DNA of 64,000 nucleotides from Hyphomonas sp. (lineage in GTDB: Bacteria; Pseudomonadota; Alphaproteobacteria; Caulobacterales; Hyphomonadaceae), in NCBI GenBank assembly GCA_016124495.1, contig WGNP01000003.1:412616-476615 (forward strand). The letters run 5' to 3'. Below, piece after piece: positions 8,364 to 18,033 of the stretch (within the stretch, counting starts at the first letter, position 1; every line of letters starts with the position of its first letter). The translations under genes and the position numbers were made by a program. The notes beneath the pieces are model-generated. The model was not told where the DNA came from. It saw only the letters and a list, made by a program, of their open reading frames with translations, and ran no database searches.

Positions 8364-9881
8364 TCAGATTTCCTGATTGTAGGCGCCGACTTCCTTGTGC
8401 TTGCCGAGGCGCGGCTTTACTTCCTTGTGGAAGAGATCCTTCATGTCGGCTTCGCTGGTCATCGATTCAACCACAACGACAAGCTCCGGCTTGTTGGACG
8501 AGGCGCGCACCAGCACCCATGAGCCGTCTTCCAGCGTCACACGGGCGCCGTTGACGGTATTCACGTCCACGACCTTGCGTCCAAGGATGGTCGTTCCGCT
8601 GAGGGCCTGGTACTCGGCGACCATCTTGTCGATAACACTGTACTTCACTTCATCGCCGCAATGGGGCGACATGGTCAGCGAGGTGTAGGCAACGCCGAGT
8701 TCAGATTTGAGATCAGCCATCGTGCGGCCCGGGTTGCGGTCCAGCATCTCGAGTACGGCTTTGGCGGCGACGAGGCCATCATCATAGCCGAGCCCGATGG
8801 GCGGGCGGAAGAAGAAGTGTCCGGATTTCTCGAAGCCCGCAAGAGCGCCGAGTTCGTTGGTGCGGCGTTTGATGTAGGAATGGCCGGTCTTGTAATAGTC
8901 GACCGTGGCGCCGTTAGCTTTCAGCACCGGGTCGGTCTTGTAGAGGCCGGTGGATTTCACATCGACGACGAATTTCGCGTTCGGATAATTCTTCGACAGA
9001 TCGCGGGCGAGCATCAGGCCGATCTTGTCGGCATAGATTTCCTCGCCGGTATTGTCGACCACGCCGCAGCGGTCCCCGTCCCCGTCAAAGCCGAGTACGA
9101 CATCCGCGCCGTGCTCCTTCGCTGCGAGCGACATCTCGTGCAGCATTTCTTGATCTTCCGGGTTCGGATTGTATTTAGGAAAAGTGTTGTCGAGGTTGCA
9201 GTCCATCTCGATCACTTCGGCGCCAAGCGCGCGCAGGCAGTCGCCGGCGAAGGCGCCGGCAGTGCCGTTGCCGCAAGCGGCGACGACCTTGATCTTGCGC
9301 GTCAGCTTTGTGTCTCCCACGATCGCCTGGATGTACTTCTCGCGAAGGCCGTCGATGCGGCGGATCGATCCGCCGGCGCGCTCGACGAAGCGGCCGTTCA
9401 TCACGATCTGTTTGAGCTGACCCATTTCGTCCGGCCCGAACGTGAGCGGACGGTTGGCGCCCATCTTCACGCCGGTCCAGCCATTCTCGTTGTGCGAGGC
9501 AGTGACCATCGCGCAGCAGGCGGCGTCGAGTTCGAACTGGCTCCAGTAGACCATCGGCGAGAGGGCGAGGCCGACATCCAGCACTTCACAGCCGCCGGCG
9601 ATCAGTCCGAGCGAGAGCGCGTTTTTGATCGGCTGGCTGATCGAGCGGAAATCGTGGCCGGTGACGACCGTAGGCTTCACGCCGAGTTCGTGGAACAGCG
9701 TCGCCATGCCGAGGCCGAGGGCCTGGACGCCGGTGAGGTTCAATTCCGGCGCCTTCGCGTGACCGATGCCGTTGAACCACCAGCGGGCGTCATACTCGCG
9801 GAAACCCGTGGGCTTCACCAGCGGCAGGATTTCGAATTCGAGTGTGTTGGGGGCCAGATCGGTGCGCGGCTTCGGCAGCAT
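8364..9881 (-). CDS. Phosphomannomutase/phosphoglucomutase
   Basis: A 505-residue alpha-D-phosphohexomutase that interconverts hexose 1- and 6-phosphates for nucleotide-sugar synthesis. The phosphoserine loop TASHNENGWTG, the metal loop GFDGDGDRCGVVD and the sugar-binding GFEKSGHFFF segment are all visible. The final domain carries the phosphate-binding VRASSNKPELVV. I start at ATG 9881 because GGAG lies about eight bases upstream; the longer frame to 9995 adds a low-complexity extension. It belongs functionally with ugd and the glycosyltransferase cassette. Substrate preference (mannose or glucose) cannot be read from sequence alone. Confidence 0.94.
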   Translation of the reverse strand: MLPKPRTDLAPNTLEFEILPLVKPTGFREYDARWWFNGIGHAKAPELNLTGVQALGLGMATLFHELGVKPTVVTGHDFRSISQPIKNALSLGLIAGGCEVLDVGLALSPMVYWSQFELDAACCAMVTASHNENGWTGVKMGANRPLTFGPDEMGQLKQIVMNGRFVERAGGSIRRIDGLREKYIQAIVGDTKLTRKIKVVAACGNGTAGAFAGDCLRALGAEVIEMDCNLDNTFPKYNPNPEDQEMLHEMSLAAKEHGADVVLGFDGDGDRCGVVDNTGEEIYADKIGLMLARDLSKNYPNAKFVVDVKSTGLYKTDPVLKANGATVDYYKTGHSYIKRRTNELGALAGFEKSGHFFFRPPIGLGYDDGLVAAKAVLEMLDRNPGRTMADLKSELGVAYTSLTMSPHCGDEVKYSVIDKMVAEYQALSGTTILGRKVVDVNTVNGARVTLEDGSWVLVRASSNKPELVVVVESMTSEADMKDLFHKEVKPRLGKHKEVGAYNQEI

Positions 9882-9990
9882 GTGTGTCTCCGTGAAATCG
9901 GTTTGGGCGCGCGTCCCGGATGGGGCGCAGCCAATGGCGTTCCTATTGCAGACTTCGCGCCAAGGGCGAAAGGGGCCGGGCGAACGGAAC

Positions 9991-10045
9991 CTCACGAAAA
10001 AGTGAGAAATATCATATTGTATTACAAATAAATTATAATATCATT
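9991..10045 (+). promoter_or_regulatory. AT-rich promoter region upstream of the outer-membrane protein gene
   Basis: In otherwise GC-rich DNA, this stretch is strongly AT-rich. It starts with a small hairpin CTCAC-GAAAAA-GTGAG (9991-10006). It then carries two copies of AATATCAT (10008-10015 and 10037-10044), 29 bases apart. It lies about 65 bases before the ATG at 10109. I read it as a promoter or regulator-binding region, but I cannot place -35/-10 boxes with confidence. Confidence 0.4.
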
Positions 10046-10108
10046 CGAGCGATTGAGGGCGCCAGCTTATTTCATCCCCGCCCTCTCCTACCTGAAAGGA
10101 CATCCAGA

Positions 10109-10897
10109 ATGAAACTTCGCATTGCAATCCTTGCGCTCGGCGCCGCGTGCGCAACCCTCGCCCTGCCGGCCGCGGCCGAGGAATGGTACGTGGGCGGCTC
10201 GGTCGGCTACGTTCTCCAGAACGACAGCTCCAACAAAGGCGCGACGGGCGCATTCACGACCGGCAATGGCGCCCCGGCCCTTCCTTTCGGCACCGCCATC
10301 GCGGCTGGCACGCCGTATGGCTGGGAGACCGGGTTCGATAATGGTTACGCCGTCTCCGGCGAGTTCGGCGCGCGGTATGATAATGGCCTTCGCTCGGGCA
10401 TCGAACTCACCTATTCCAAGGCCGATGTGGATACCCATTCCGGCGTCAATGTCGCCGGGACGGTGATCGACGGCGTGGACGCAGCGGTGCTGACAGGCTC
10501 ACCGACCAAGCTTGGCGCAACCGTTGGCCAGATCGTCGCAACACCGGACGGTGACCAGATCGAATCGACCAGCGTGTTTGCCAACCTCTACTATGACTTC
10601 AACCGGGACGGAGTGATCAGCCCCTATGTCGGCGCAGGCATCGGCTATTCCGACGTGTCGGTGACATATAGCCCGTCGGGCGTCGGGATCATTGACGATA
10701 GCGAGAGCAAGTTTGCCTACCAGCTGAAGGCAGGCGCGACCTGGTCCGTCAGTGACCGGATTGATCTCTACGGCGAGGCCGCGTACCGCGCGACCGAAGA
10801 TGTCGAGCTGCAGAACCGGCTGTTCCCCGGCACTCTGAACATCGAGAACACCCAGACCGTACTGAGCGTCGGCGTACGCTACCGGTTCGGGTCGTAA
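10109..10897 (+). CDS. Outer-membrane beta-barrel protein
   Basis: Encodes 262 residues: a signal peptide (MKLRIAILALGAACATLAL, cleavage near PAAAEE, about residue 22-24), then alternating amphipathic strands typical of an 8-stranded OmpA/Omp25/opacity-type barrel (WYVGGSVGYV, GEFGARYDNGLRSGIELTYS, YDFNRDGVISPYVGAGIGYS). The C-terminus is VGVRYRFGS, a barrel-closing strand although the last residue is Ser rather than Phe. The ATG at 10109 follows GAAAGGA; longer frames upstream are not coding-like. It may be a structural porin-like protein; ligand and pore activity are unknown. It is converged on by the amidotransferase gene. Confidence 0.85.
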   Translation: MKLRIAILALGAACATLALPAAAEEWYVGGSVGYVLQNDSSNKGATGAFTTGNGAPALPFGTAIAAGTPYGWETGFDNGYAVSGEFGARYDNGLRSGIELTYSKADVDTHSGVNVAGTVIDGVDAAVLTGSPTKLGATVGQIVATPDGDQIESTSVFANLYYDFNRDGVISPYVGAGIGYSDVSVTYSPSGVGIIDDSESKFAYQLKAGATWSVSDRIDLYGEAAYRATEDVELQNRLFPGTLNIENTQTVLSVGVRYRFGS

Positions 10898-10904
10898 AAG
10901 CGGG

Positions 10905-10940
10905 CGTCAGTTTCCTGCACTGCCACGCAGGAAACTGACG
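10905..10940. repeat. Perfect 14-bp inverted repeat at convergent gene ends
   Basis: CGTCAGTTTCCTGC (10905-10918) pairs perfectly with GCAGGAAACTGACG (10927-10940) around an eight-base loop. It begins eight bases after the outer-membrane protein stop and overlaps the last codons of the amidotransferase gene. No T-tract follows, so it is not a classic intrinsic terminator. It could still act as an RNA 3' end stabiliser or a two-way terminator. Confidence 0.6.
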
Positions 10941-11626
10941 ATCCAGCCTGCCAGGAGGCGGCGGTCGCACTCGCCTTCCAGTGACGTGACGGCGGCCGAA
11001 GCCCGCTCTTCTCCAAGCGCCGCGCGCCGGGCATTGTAAAGTGCAGCGGCAAAGTCCGGTTCAAACTCGGGGTGGCACTGGAAGCTGATCGCCGGAAAGT
11101 CTTCATAGTTGAGTCCGGCGAAAGGCGTGAATTCCGACCGGGCGATGATCGAGGACAACGGCGGCTTCACCACCACCTGGTCCTGATGGCTGACCGCGAC
11201 GCTGAGCGTCGGCGGGCACGGGACGCCGCCCCAGCCCGGACACTGAACAATCTCGTAGGTGTGGCGGCCAACGCCCCATCCCCTGTGGGATTTGACAACC
11301 TTGCCGCCGAGCGCCTCGCCCATGATCTGATGGCCGAAACAGATACCGACCTGCGGGGTGCGCGCCGTCGCGGCGCTACGAATGAAGTCCGCCAAGGGAG
11401 CGATCCACGGCTCGGGGTCGTATACGCCCGCGGGAGAGCCGGTATAAAGCACCGCGTCCAGCGACGCGGGATCGGGCAGCTCTTCTCCCTTGATGATGGA
11501 GATGGTCTCGCAAGAGACGGCGCCGTCCGCCTGCGTGACCATGCGGCGGAACATTTCCGGATAGTCAGGGAACCGGTCTCGGATCGCGGCGGGCACCTGC
11601 CCTGTCTCGATGATCGTCAGCTTCAT
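10907..11626 (-). CDS. Class I glutamine amidotransferase domain protein
   Basis: A stand-alone GATase1 protein of 239 residues, similar to the GMP-synthase amidotransferase domain found in uncharacterised or gamma-glutamyl hydrolase-type enzymes. The nucleophile elbow GICFGHQ puts Cys at residue 96, and the catalytic His/Glu pair appears in SFQCHPEFE near residues 187-191. There is no synthetase domain, so the acceptor is unknown. Glutamine hydrolysis and detoxifying or catabolic roles are all possible. It begins four bases after the ABC exporter stop on the same strand, so the two are probably co-transcribed. Confidence 0.85.
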   Translation of the reverse strand: MKLTIIETGQVPAAIRDRFPDYPEMFRRMVTQADGAVSCETISIIKGEELPDPASLDAVLYTGSPAGVYDPEPWIAPLADFIRSAATARTPQVGICFGHQIMGEALGGKVVKSHRGWGVGRHTYEIVQCPGWGGVPCPPTLSVAVSHQDQVVVKPPLSSIIARSEFTPFAGLNYEDFPAISFQCHPEFEPDFAAALYNARRAALGEERASAAVTSLEGECDRRLLAGWIVSFLRGSAGN

Positions 11627-11629
11627 TGT

Positions 11630-13492
11630 CTATTCCGCCGGAACTTCTTCGGCTTCGATCCGCTCCGGCTGGACAAGGAAGCCGCCGGACTGGCGGGCCC
11701 AGAGATCGGCATAGAGGCCGCCGGCGGCGACGAGTTCGTCATGTGTGCCCTGCTCGATAATCCGGCCGGCGTCGAGCACGACGAGGCGGTCCATCGCGGC
11801 GATGGTGGAGAGACGGTGCGCGATGGCGATCACGGTCTTGCCTTCCATCAGTTCAAAGAGGTGTTCCTGGATGGCAGCTTCAACCTCGGAGTCGAGCGCT
11901 GAGGTTGCCTCGTCGAGTATCAGGATCGGGGCGTCCTTCAGGAAGATGCGGGCGATCGCGATGCGCTGGCGCTGGCCGCCGGAAAGCTTCACGCCGCGCT
12001 CGCCGACATGCGCCTCGAGGCCGCGGCGACCACGGGCGTCTTCGAGCACTTCCACGAAATCGCTCGCTGCGGCCTTACCGATGGCGATGCGGATTTCGTC
12101 ATCCGTGGCACCGGGGCGGCCATAGGAGATGTTTTCGCGGATGGAGCGGTGCAGCAAGGATGTATCCTGCGTCACCACACCGATCTGTGCCCGGAGGGAT
12201 TCCTGCGTGACCTGTCCGATATCCTGACTGTCCACGAGGATGCGGCCGCCTTCGGCGTCGTAGAAACGCAGCAGCAGGTTGGTCAATGTGGTCTTGCCCG
12301 CGCCGGAGCGGCCGACGAGGCCGATCTTCTCGCCTGGGCGGATGGCGAGGGACAGGCCTTCGATGACGCCCGCGCCCTTGCCATAATGGAAGGCGACGTT
12401 CTCGAAGCGGATGTCGCCCCTGACGCGCGGCAGGGCCAGGGCGCCCGGCGCATCGACCACGGCCACCGGCTTGTCCAGCATAGCCATGCCATCATAGACG
12501 ACGCCGATATTCTCGAAGAGGCCGGCGACTTCCCACATGATCCACTGCGACATCGCCTTCATGCGCAGCGCAAGGCCGACCGCGACGGCCACGGCGCCGG
12601 CGCCGACAACATTTCCGGTCCAGAGGAGGATGCCGGCGCCCGCGATAAGGAAGACGAGCAGCGAGTTGTTGAAATAGACGATGACGTTGAAGCCGGTGAC
12701 GAGGCGCATCTGGCCGTGTACGGTGTCGAGGAAACCCGACATCGAGTCTCGGGCATAGGTTTCCTCGCGGCCGGAATGAGCAAACAGCTTCACGGTCTGG
12801 ATGTTCGTGTACGAATCAACGATCCGGCCGGTCATGACCGAGCGGGCATCGGCCTGTTTCTCCGCGATCTTTCCCAGGCGCGGCACGAAATACCAGAGCA
12901 GGCAGGTATAGACTGCAAGCCAGAGGATCAGCGGTGCGGCGAGGCGCCAGTCCGCCGAGCCGATCAGCGCGAGCGCCGAGAAGAAGTAGACGAGCACGAA
13001 GACGAAGACGTCGAGAATCTTCATCACGACTTCGCGCACGGAGAGCGCCGTCTGCATGACCTTGGTGGCGACGCGGCCAGCGAATTCGTTACCGAAGAAG
13101 CCCATCGACTGACCGAGCATCTGCCGGTGCATGCGCCAGCGCGCGCTCATCGGCACATTGCCCATCAGGCCCTGATAGACGATCAGCGCCTGAGCCAGTG
13201 TGGCGAGCGGCAGGCCGATCAGCAGGATGCCGGCCATCAGTGCGAGGCGGCCGCCTTCCCGCTCAAAGAAGCCTTCCCGTTCGGCGGTCGAGAGCCAGTC
13301 GACGATGCCGCCGAGAAATCCGAACAGCGCCACCTCGCCCACCGCGATCAGCGCCGTGAAGAAAGACATGGCCATCAGCCAGGGCGCAGCGTCCCGGATG
13401 TAGTGCCAGACGAACGCGCGCAGGCCCCTCGGCGGAACGCCGGGCCGGGTCTCCGGAAACGGATCGATACGGCGTTCAAAGAAGCGGAGCAT
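11630..13492 (-). CDS. ABC exporter, fused permease and ATPase
   Basis: A 620-residue half-transporter that would work as a homodimer in the inner membrane. The first ~330 residues contain six transmembrane helices. The ATPase has Walker A (GRSGAGKTTL), a Q-loop (GVVTQDTSLL), signature LSGGQRQRIAIARIF, Walker B (ILILDEATSALDSE) and the H-loop AHRLST. It is of the MsbA/multidrug-lipid type; substrate unknown. The ATG at 13492 has GAGG three bases upstream; an in-frame GTG at 13501 lacks a ribosome site. The ~100-residue ATPase-distal tail is short, with no extra domain. Confidence 0.92.
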   Translation of the reverse strand: MLRFFERRIDPFPETRPGVPPRGLRAFVWHYIRDAAPWLMAMSFFTALIAVGEVALFGFLGGIVDWLSTAEREGFFEREGGRLALMAGILLIGLPLATLAQALIVYQGLMGNVPMSARWRMHRQMLGQSMGFFGNEFAGRVATKVMQTALSVREVVMKILDVFVFVLVYFFSALALIGSADWRLAAPLILWLAVYTCLLWYFVPRLGKIAEKQADARSVMTGRIVDSYTNIQTVKLFAHSGREETYARDSMSGFLDTVHGQMRLVTGFNVIVYFNNSLLVFLIAGAGILLWTGNVVGAGAVAVAVGLALRMKAMSQWIMWEVAGLFENIGVVYDGMAMLDKPVAVVDAPGALALPRVRGDIRFENVAFHYGKGAGVIEGLSLAIRPGEKIGLVGRSGAGKTTLTNLLLRFYDAEGGRILVDSQDIGQVTQESLRAQIGVVTQDTSLLHRSIRENISYGRPGATDDEIRIAIGKAAASDFVEVLEDARGRRGLEAHVGERGVKLSGGQRQRIAIARIFLKDAPILILDEATSALDSEVEAAIQEHLFELMEGKTVIAIAHRLSTIAAMDRLVVLDAGRIIEQGTHDELVAAGGLYADLWARQSGGFLVQPERIEAEEVPAE

Positions 13493-13575
13493 GGGCCTCA
13501 CATGTGGCGCTGGGGATGGGAAAGGGCAAGGCGCGCGGTCCTACTTGCCTACTCTCCGGCAAGAGGAGAATACGT

Positions 13576-15294
13576 TCAAGGAACTGACGCCGCCACCCAC
13601 GCCTTCACCTGCGCATCCAAGACATCCAGCGGCACCGCTCCCTGCCCAAGCACCACGTCGTGGAATTCGCGGATGTCGAACCGCTCGCCGAGGGCCGCCT
13701 CAGCTTCGGTGCGCAGCGCACGGATCTTGAGTTCGCCGATCTTGTAAGCGGTCGCCTGCCCCGGCCAGCCGATATAGCGGGTGACTTCAGTCTCGATATT
13801 CAACGGGCTGAGGGCCGAGTTGTCGATGAAGCAGGCCTCGGCCTGCGCGCGCGTCCAGCCATACCAGTGCAGCCCGGTATCGGCGACGAGCCGGCAGGCG
13901 CGCCACATCTCGTAGGAGAGAGCGCCGAAACGCTCGTAGGGTGTCTGATAAATGCCGGCCTCGCCCGCGATGCGCTCGGCATAGAGGCCCCAGCCTTCGC
14001 CGAAGGCGGTGGCATAGTATTCCCGCCGAAAGCGCGGCTGGCCCTCCATCTCCTGCGCGAGCGCGATCTGCAGGTGGTGGCCTGGGACCGCTTCGTGGGC
14101 GGACAGCGCCGGAAGTTCATAAAGTGGACGTTGCTCCAGCGCGAAGGTGTTGACGAGATAGCTGCCCTTGCGGCCCTCGGCGGGGTCGCCCTGCGAATAC
14201 CGCCCTGTCGTGTAGCCGGGCGCAATCGAGAGCGGAACGGGATCGACCGTATAGCCCAGCTTCGGCAGCCGGTTGAACCAGAGCGGCAGGATTGGGTCGA
14301 TCCGGTCCGTGATCTCCTTGGCCTTGGCCATCAACTCGGTATCAGTCTGGGCATAGAATTGAGGATCCGTGCGCAGGAACGCCTGGAATTGCGCAAACGA
14401 GCCCGTGAAGCCGGTCTCCGCCATAACCTCGTCCATCTCGGCACGGATGCGGGCGACTTCTGTCAGCCCGATGGCGTGGATGTCCTCGGGCGAGTAGCCA
14501 GCACCGGCCGTATGGCCGTCAACTGCGGCTGCATAGGCCTCGCGGCCACCGGGTAAGCCCGCGATCCCGGCCTGCGCCCGGGCAGCCGGCGCATAGGCAA
14601 GATCGATGAAACGGGCGGTATCGCGGTAGGCCTGAATGGCGTTCGCGACGGCCGCAAGCCCATCCGCCTTCAGACGCGCCGCCACCTCGGGCGCGATAGT
14701 CTCCGGCAGCGAGAGGAACGGCGCGTACAGTTCGCTGGCCGCCGGATCCTCGACAATCTGCGCCTCGATCTGCGCGCGCGTGGTAGCAAGCGGGTCCTGG
14801 TTGGCGGTCCAGCCGGTGGTGATGCCCCGCGCCATGTTGATCCGGTTTTCGGCGAAGTAGCGGGGTATATCATTCAGCCTCTGGACCCAGGCTGTCGTCT
14901 CCTCTTCGGTTTTCAGCCGCAGGCGGAGCGCAGCGAACACCGGCGCGGCCTGGAATCCCCAGTCGCCGGTGAACGGGATGCGGGCGGTATCGAGCTCGTC
15001 GGCGCGGATCTCCTCCACCAGCAGGCGCTTCAGGATGGCCGCATCAACCAGGCGGGCGGTATCGGCGGCTTCGATCTCGTCCAGCAGCGCGCGGGCCGTT
15101 TCGGCGCGGGCCGCTATGTCCCGGGGGCGGACCTGGCCCCAGCCGGTCGGCGCAGTGCCTGCGGCGCGCGCGGCCTCGGCCGGATCGGCGGCCATCACGT
15201 AGGTCTCGTAAGCCTCGATCAGCGGATCGAGCGGGTCCGCAAAGGCAGGCATGGACAGGGCCAGGATGCCTGCCGCTAGGACAGTCAGTTTCAT
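13576..15294 (-). CDS. DUF885 family secreted metallopeptidase-like protein
   Basis: Encodes 572 residues with a Sec signal peptide (MKLTVLAAGILALSMPAFA). The family hallmark HEAVPGHH is at about residues 400-407, where His-Glu and a later Glu (FGEGWGLYAE) are expected to bind zinc. DUF885 proteins are a gluzincin-like group commonly annotated as uncharacterised peptidases; substrate is not known. Length fits the family (550-620). The ATG at 15294 places the signal peptide at the N-terminus, so the 21-residue upstream extension is rejected. It is divergent from the sdh operon, with about 93 bases between them. Confidence 0.88.
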   Translation of the reverse strand: MKLTVLAAGILALSMPAFADPLDPLIEAYETYVMAADPAEAARAAGTAPTGWGQVRPRDIAARAETARALLDEIEAADTARLVDAAILKRLLVEEIRADELDTARIPFTGDWGFQAAPVFAALRLRLKTEEETTAWVQRLNDIPRYFAENRINMARGITTGWTANQDPLATTRAQIEAQIVEDPAASELYAPFLSLPETIAPEVAARLKADGLAAVANAIQAYRDTARFIDLAYAPAARAQAGIAGLPGGREAYAAAVDGHTAGAGYSPEDIHAIGLTEVARIRAEMDEVMAETGFTGSFAQFQAFLRTDPQFYAQTDTELMAKAKEITDRIDPILPLWFNRLPKLGYTVDPVPLSIAPGYTTGRYSQGDPAEGRKGSYLVNTFALEQRPLYELPALSAHEAVPGHHLQIALAQEMEGQPRFRREYYATAFGEGWGLYAERIAGEAGIYQTPYERFGALSYEMWRACRLVADTGLHWYGWTRAQAEACFIDNSALSPLNIETEVTRYIGWPGQATAYKIGELKIRALRTEAEAALGERFDIREFHDVVLGQGAVPLDVLDAQVKAWVAASVP

Positions 15295-15387
15295 AATGTC
15301 GCTCTCGTCTTTGCCTGCGTTGACACGACCATAGAGGCGCCTAGAAGGCGGGGCCAAGTGTTTTCTCGGCGCGCAAGGATCGACTTA

Positions 15388-15786
15388 ATGTCCGGCAACC
15401 CCAAGGCTGATTCGCGGCCACTTTCCCCCCACCTTCAGGTCTGGCGCTTCCATGCCACGATGGCCGCCTCGATCACCCACCGCTTCACCGGCATAGGCCT
15501 CTACGGCGGCACGCTGCTGATTGCCGCCTGGCTGGCCGCGCTGGCGAGTGGTCCGGACGCCTATGCCACGGTCGAGGCGATCGCCTTCTCGATTCCCGGC
15601 CAGATCCTGCTCTTTCTCTGGGCCTTCGCCGTGCTGTTCCACTTTGCCAACGGCATTCGCCACCTGCTGTGGGATGGCCCGGGCCTAGGGTTCAACCCGA
15701 AGGTCGCCAGCCAGATCTCGATCTTCAACTACGCGTTCGCGCTGGTCGGGGCGGTTGCCCTTATGGCCGCCGCGGTCCTTTCGTAA
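15388..15786 (+). CDS. sdhC: Succinate dehydrogenase cytochrome b556 subunit
   Basis: A membrane anchor subunit of complex II (132 residues, three transmembrane helices). It helps bind heme b and ubiquinone and carries electrons from the SdhB iron-sulfur clusters. The family signature RPLSPHLQVWRF is at residues 10-21, SITHRFTGIGLYGG follows in the first helix, and the heme-ligand helix reads LFHFANGIRHLLWD. The ATG at 15388 is chosen over an in-frame codon at 15358 because it begins right before this conserved N-terminus. It is the first gene of the sdh operon; sdhD starts 12 bases after its stop. Confidence 0.96.
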   Translation: MSGNPKADSRPLSPHLQVWRFHATMAASITHRFTGIGLYGGTLLIAAWLAALASGPDAYATVEAIAFSIPGQILLFLWAFAVLFHFANGIRHLLWDGPGLGFNPKVASQISIFNYAFALVGAVALMAAAVLS

Positions 15787-15797
15787 GGCGCGCCGAG

Positions 15798-16187
15798 ATG
15801 TCCGACAGCAAGTTCGTCACACCTTCCAAGGTGACCCGCGGCCTCGGTGCCTCGAAGACCGGCACCAGCCACCATATCCGCCAGCGGGTGTCCGCGCTCG
15901 CCCTGCTCATACTCGTGCCGTGGTTCCTGTTCTCGATCATGAAGGCCGCCCTCGGCGGCTACGCCGACGCGCTGACCTGGGTCAACTCGCCGGTTAACGC
16001 CACGCTCCTTGTGCTGACGGCCGGCGCGGCCTTCTACCACATGCGTCTCGGTATGCAGGCGGTGATCGAAGACTACATAGGTAAGCCGGGTACCCGCGCT
16101 GCGCTCCTTATTCTCAACACCTTCTTTGCGGCCATATTGTTCGTGGTGGTGGTAATGTCGGTTCTGCGGATCTGGACGGGCGGCTGA
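15798..16187 (+). CDS. sdhD: Succinate dehydrogenase hydrophobic anchor subunit
   Basis: The second membrane anchor of complex II, 129 residues with three helices. GTSHHIRQRVSALAL leads into helix 1. YHMRLGMQAVIEDYI, carrying the second heme-ligand His and the conserved ED-Y ending, lies around residues 80-94. Helix 3 ends at IWTGG. Start is the ATG at 15798 (CGCCGAG just upstream); the longer open frame from 15669 runs through sdhC and is not real. sdhA follows after 28 bases. Confidence 0.95.
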   Translation: MSDSKFVTPSKVTRGLGASKTGTSHHIRQRVSALALLILVPWFLFSIMKAALGGYADALTWVNSPVNATLLVLTAGAAFYHMRLGMQAVIEDYIGKPGTRAALLILNTFFAAILFVVVVMSVLRIWTGG

Positions 16188-16214
16188 GGCGGAAGGCGAA
16201 AGACAGGCAGGACC

Positions 16215-18002
16215 ATGAGCAGCTATAACTGGATCGATCACACCTACGACGTCGTCGTAGTCGGCGCAGGCGGATCGGGCCTTCGAGCGGCCCTCGGCGC
16301 GGCCCAGGCGGGCCTGCGCACGGCCTGCATCACCAAGGTATTCCCCACCCGCTCGCACACTGTGGCGGCGCAGGGCGGAATTGCGGCCTCCCTCGGCAAC
16401 ATGTCCGAGGACAGCTGGAAATGGCACATGTACGACACGGTCAAGGGCTCTGACTGGCTCGGAGACCAGGACGCGATCGAGTATCTGGTGCGCAATGCGC
16501 CGGCCGCCGTCTACGAACTCGAGCATTGGGGCATGCCCTTCTCGCGGACTGAAGACGGCAAGATCTACCAGCGCGCCTTTGGCGGGATGACGCGGGACTA
16601 CGGCAAGGGCCCGGTGCAGCGCACCTGCGCCGCCGCCGACCGCACCGGCCATGCCATGCTGCACACGCTGTACGGCCAGTGCGTGCGCGAGGAGCCCGAG
16701 TTCTTCATCGAGTATTTTGCCCTCGACCTGATCATGGACGAGGACGGCGCCTGCGTCGGCGTCACCGCCTGGAAACTGGATGACGGCACGCTGCACCGGT
16801 TCCGCGCACAGAAGACCATCCTCGCCACCGGCGGCTATGGCCGCGCCTATTTCTCCTGTACCTCGGCGCATACCTGCACGGGCGATGGCAACGCCATGGT
16901 GCTGCGCGCAGGGCTGCCGCTGCAGGACATGGAATTCGTCCAGTTCCACCCGACCGGCATCTACGGCTCGGGCTGCCTGATCACCGAAGGCGCCCGCGGT
17001 GAAGGCGGCTACCTGACGAACTCCGAAGGCGAGCGCTTCATGGAGCGCTATGCCCCATCAGCTAAGGACCTTGCCTCGCGTGATGTCGTCTCCCGCGCGA
17101 TGACGATGGAAATCCGCGAGGGCCGCGGCGTCGGCCCGGAGAAGGACCACATCTACCTGCACCTAAACCACCTCTCTCCGGAAGCGCTGCACGAGCGCCT
17201 GCCTGGCATTTCCGAGACGGCCAAGATCTTTGCCGGCGTAGACGTGACCAAGGAACCGATCCCGGTCCTTCCGACGGTGCACTATAACATGGGCGGCATC
17301 CCGACCAACTTCCACGGCGAAGTGCTGACAAAGAAGAACGGCGATCCGGATTCGGTCGTGCCTGGCCTGATGGCAGTCGGCGAAGCGGCCTGTGTGTCCG
17401 TACACGGCGCAAACCGGCTTGGCTCCAACTCGCTGATCGACCTTGTCGTGTTCGGCCGCGCGGCGGGCCTGCGCTGCGGCGCGACGACCGAAGCGGGCGC
17501 GCGCCAGCGTGAACTGCCCGCGAAAGCGACGGATGCGCACCTCGCCCGTTTTGACAAGATACGCAATGCGAGCGGCGGTGAACCCGTCGCCAAGCTACGC
17601 CTCGAGATGCAGAAGGCGATGCAATCCGATTGCGCCGTGTTCCGCACAGGCTCCGTGCTCAAGAACGGTGTCGAGGCCATCGACGAGGTTTACAAGAAGC
17701 TGCCGGGCATCGATGTAAAGGATCGCGGCATGATCTGGAATACCGATCTCGTAGAGGCGCTCGAGTTCGACAACCTGGTCTGCCAGGCGGCGGTGACCGT
17801 GAACTCGGCCGCCAACCGCGAGGAAAGCCGCGGCGCTCATGCGCGTGAGGATTTCTCCGACCGCAATGACGAAAAGTGGATGAAGCATACGCTGGCCTGG
17901 GTCGACAGCGCCGGCAAGGTGACCATCGATTACCGCCCGGTGCACGAGTATACGCTGTCAAACGACATCGCGTATATCGAGCCGAAAGCGCGGGTTTACT
18001 GA
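16215..18002 (+). CDS. sdhA: Succinate dehydrogenase flavoprotein subunit
   Basis: Oxidises succinate to fumarate on the inner face of the membrane, with covalent FAD. The 595-residue product has the dinucleotide fold [16 protein letters not shown] (residues 13-28) and the flavin-linking His at about residue 48 in SHTVAAQGG. The substrate capping domain and the active-site segment [12 protein letters not shown] follow. [19 protein letters not shown] lies later, and the C-terminal helical region contains [10 protein letters not shown]. Length is normal for proteobacteria. The stop is 31 bases before the extra small gene that separates it from sdhB. Confidence 0.98.
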   Translation: MSSYNWIDHTYDVVVVGAGGSGLRAALGAAQAGLRTACITKVFPTRSHTVAAQGGIAASLGNMSEDSWKWHMYDTVKGSDWLGDQDAIEYLVRNAPAAVYELEHWGMPFSRTEDGKIYQRAFGGMTRDYGKGPVQRTCAAADRTGHAMLHTLYGQCVREEPEFFIEYFALDLIMDEDGACVGVTAWKLDDGTLHRFRAQKTILATGGYGRAYFSCTSAHTCTGDGNAMVLRAGLPLQDMEFVQFHPTGIYGSGCLITEGARGEGGYLTNSEGERFMERYAPSAKDLASRDVVSRAMTMEIREGRGVGPEKDHIYLHLNHLSPEALHERLPGISETAKIFAGVDVTKEPIPVLPTVHYNMGGIPTNFHGEVLTKKNGDPDSVVPGLMAVGEAACVSVHGANRLGSNSLIDLVVFGRAAGLRCGATTEAGARQRELPAKATDAHLARFDKIRNASGGEPVAKLRLEMQKAMQSDCAVFRTGSVLKNGVEAIDEVYKKLPGIDVKDRGMIWNTDLVEALEFDNLVCQAAVTVNSAANREESRGAHAREDFSDRNDEKWMKHTLAWVDSAGKVTIDYRPVHEYTLSNDIAYIEPKARVY

Positions 18003-18033
18003 TTGAATCTGGTCTTGAGGCGCGGAGGATTGG

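Noticed and set aside
8661..10031. Open frame (456 codons) opposite the phosphohexomutase gene
   Set aside because: Shadow of a well-supported enzyme gene.
12008..13747. Long open frame (579 codons) opposite the ABC exporter
   Set aside because: Arg/His/Asp-rich composition without a domain; it is the GC-bias shadow of the ABC gene on the other strand.
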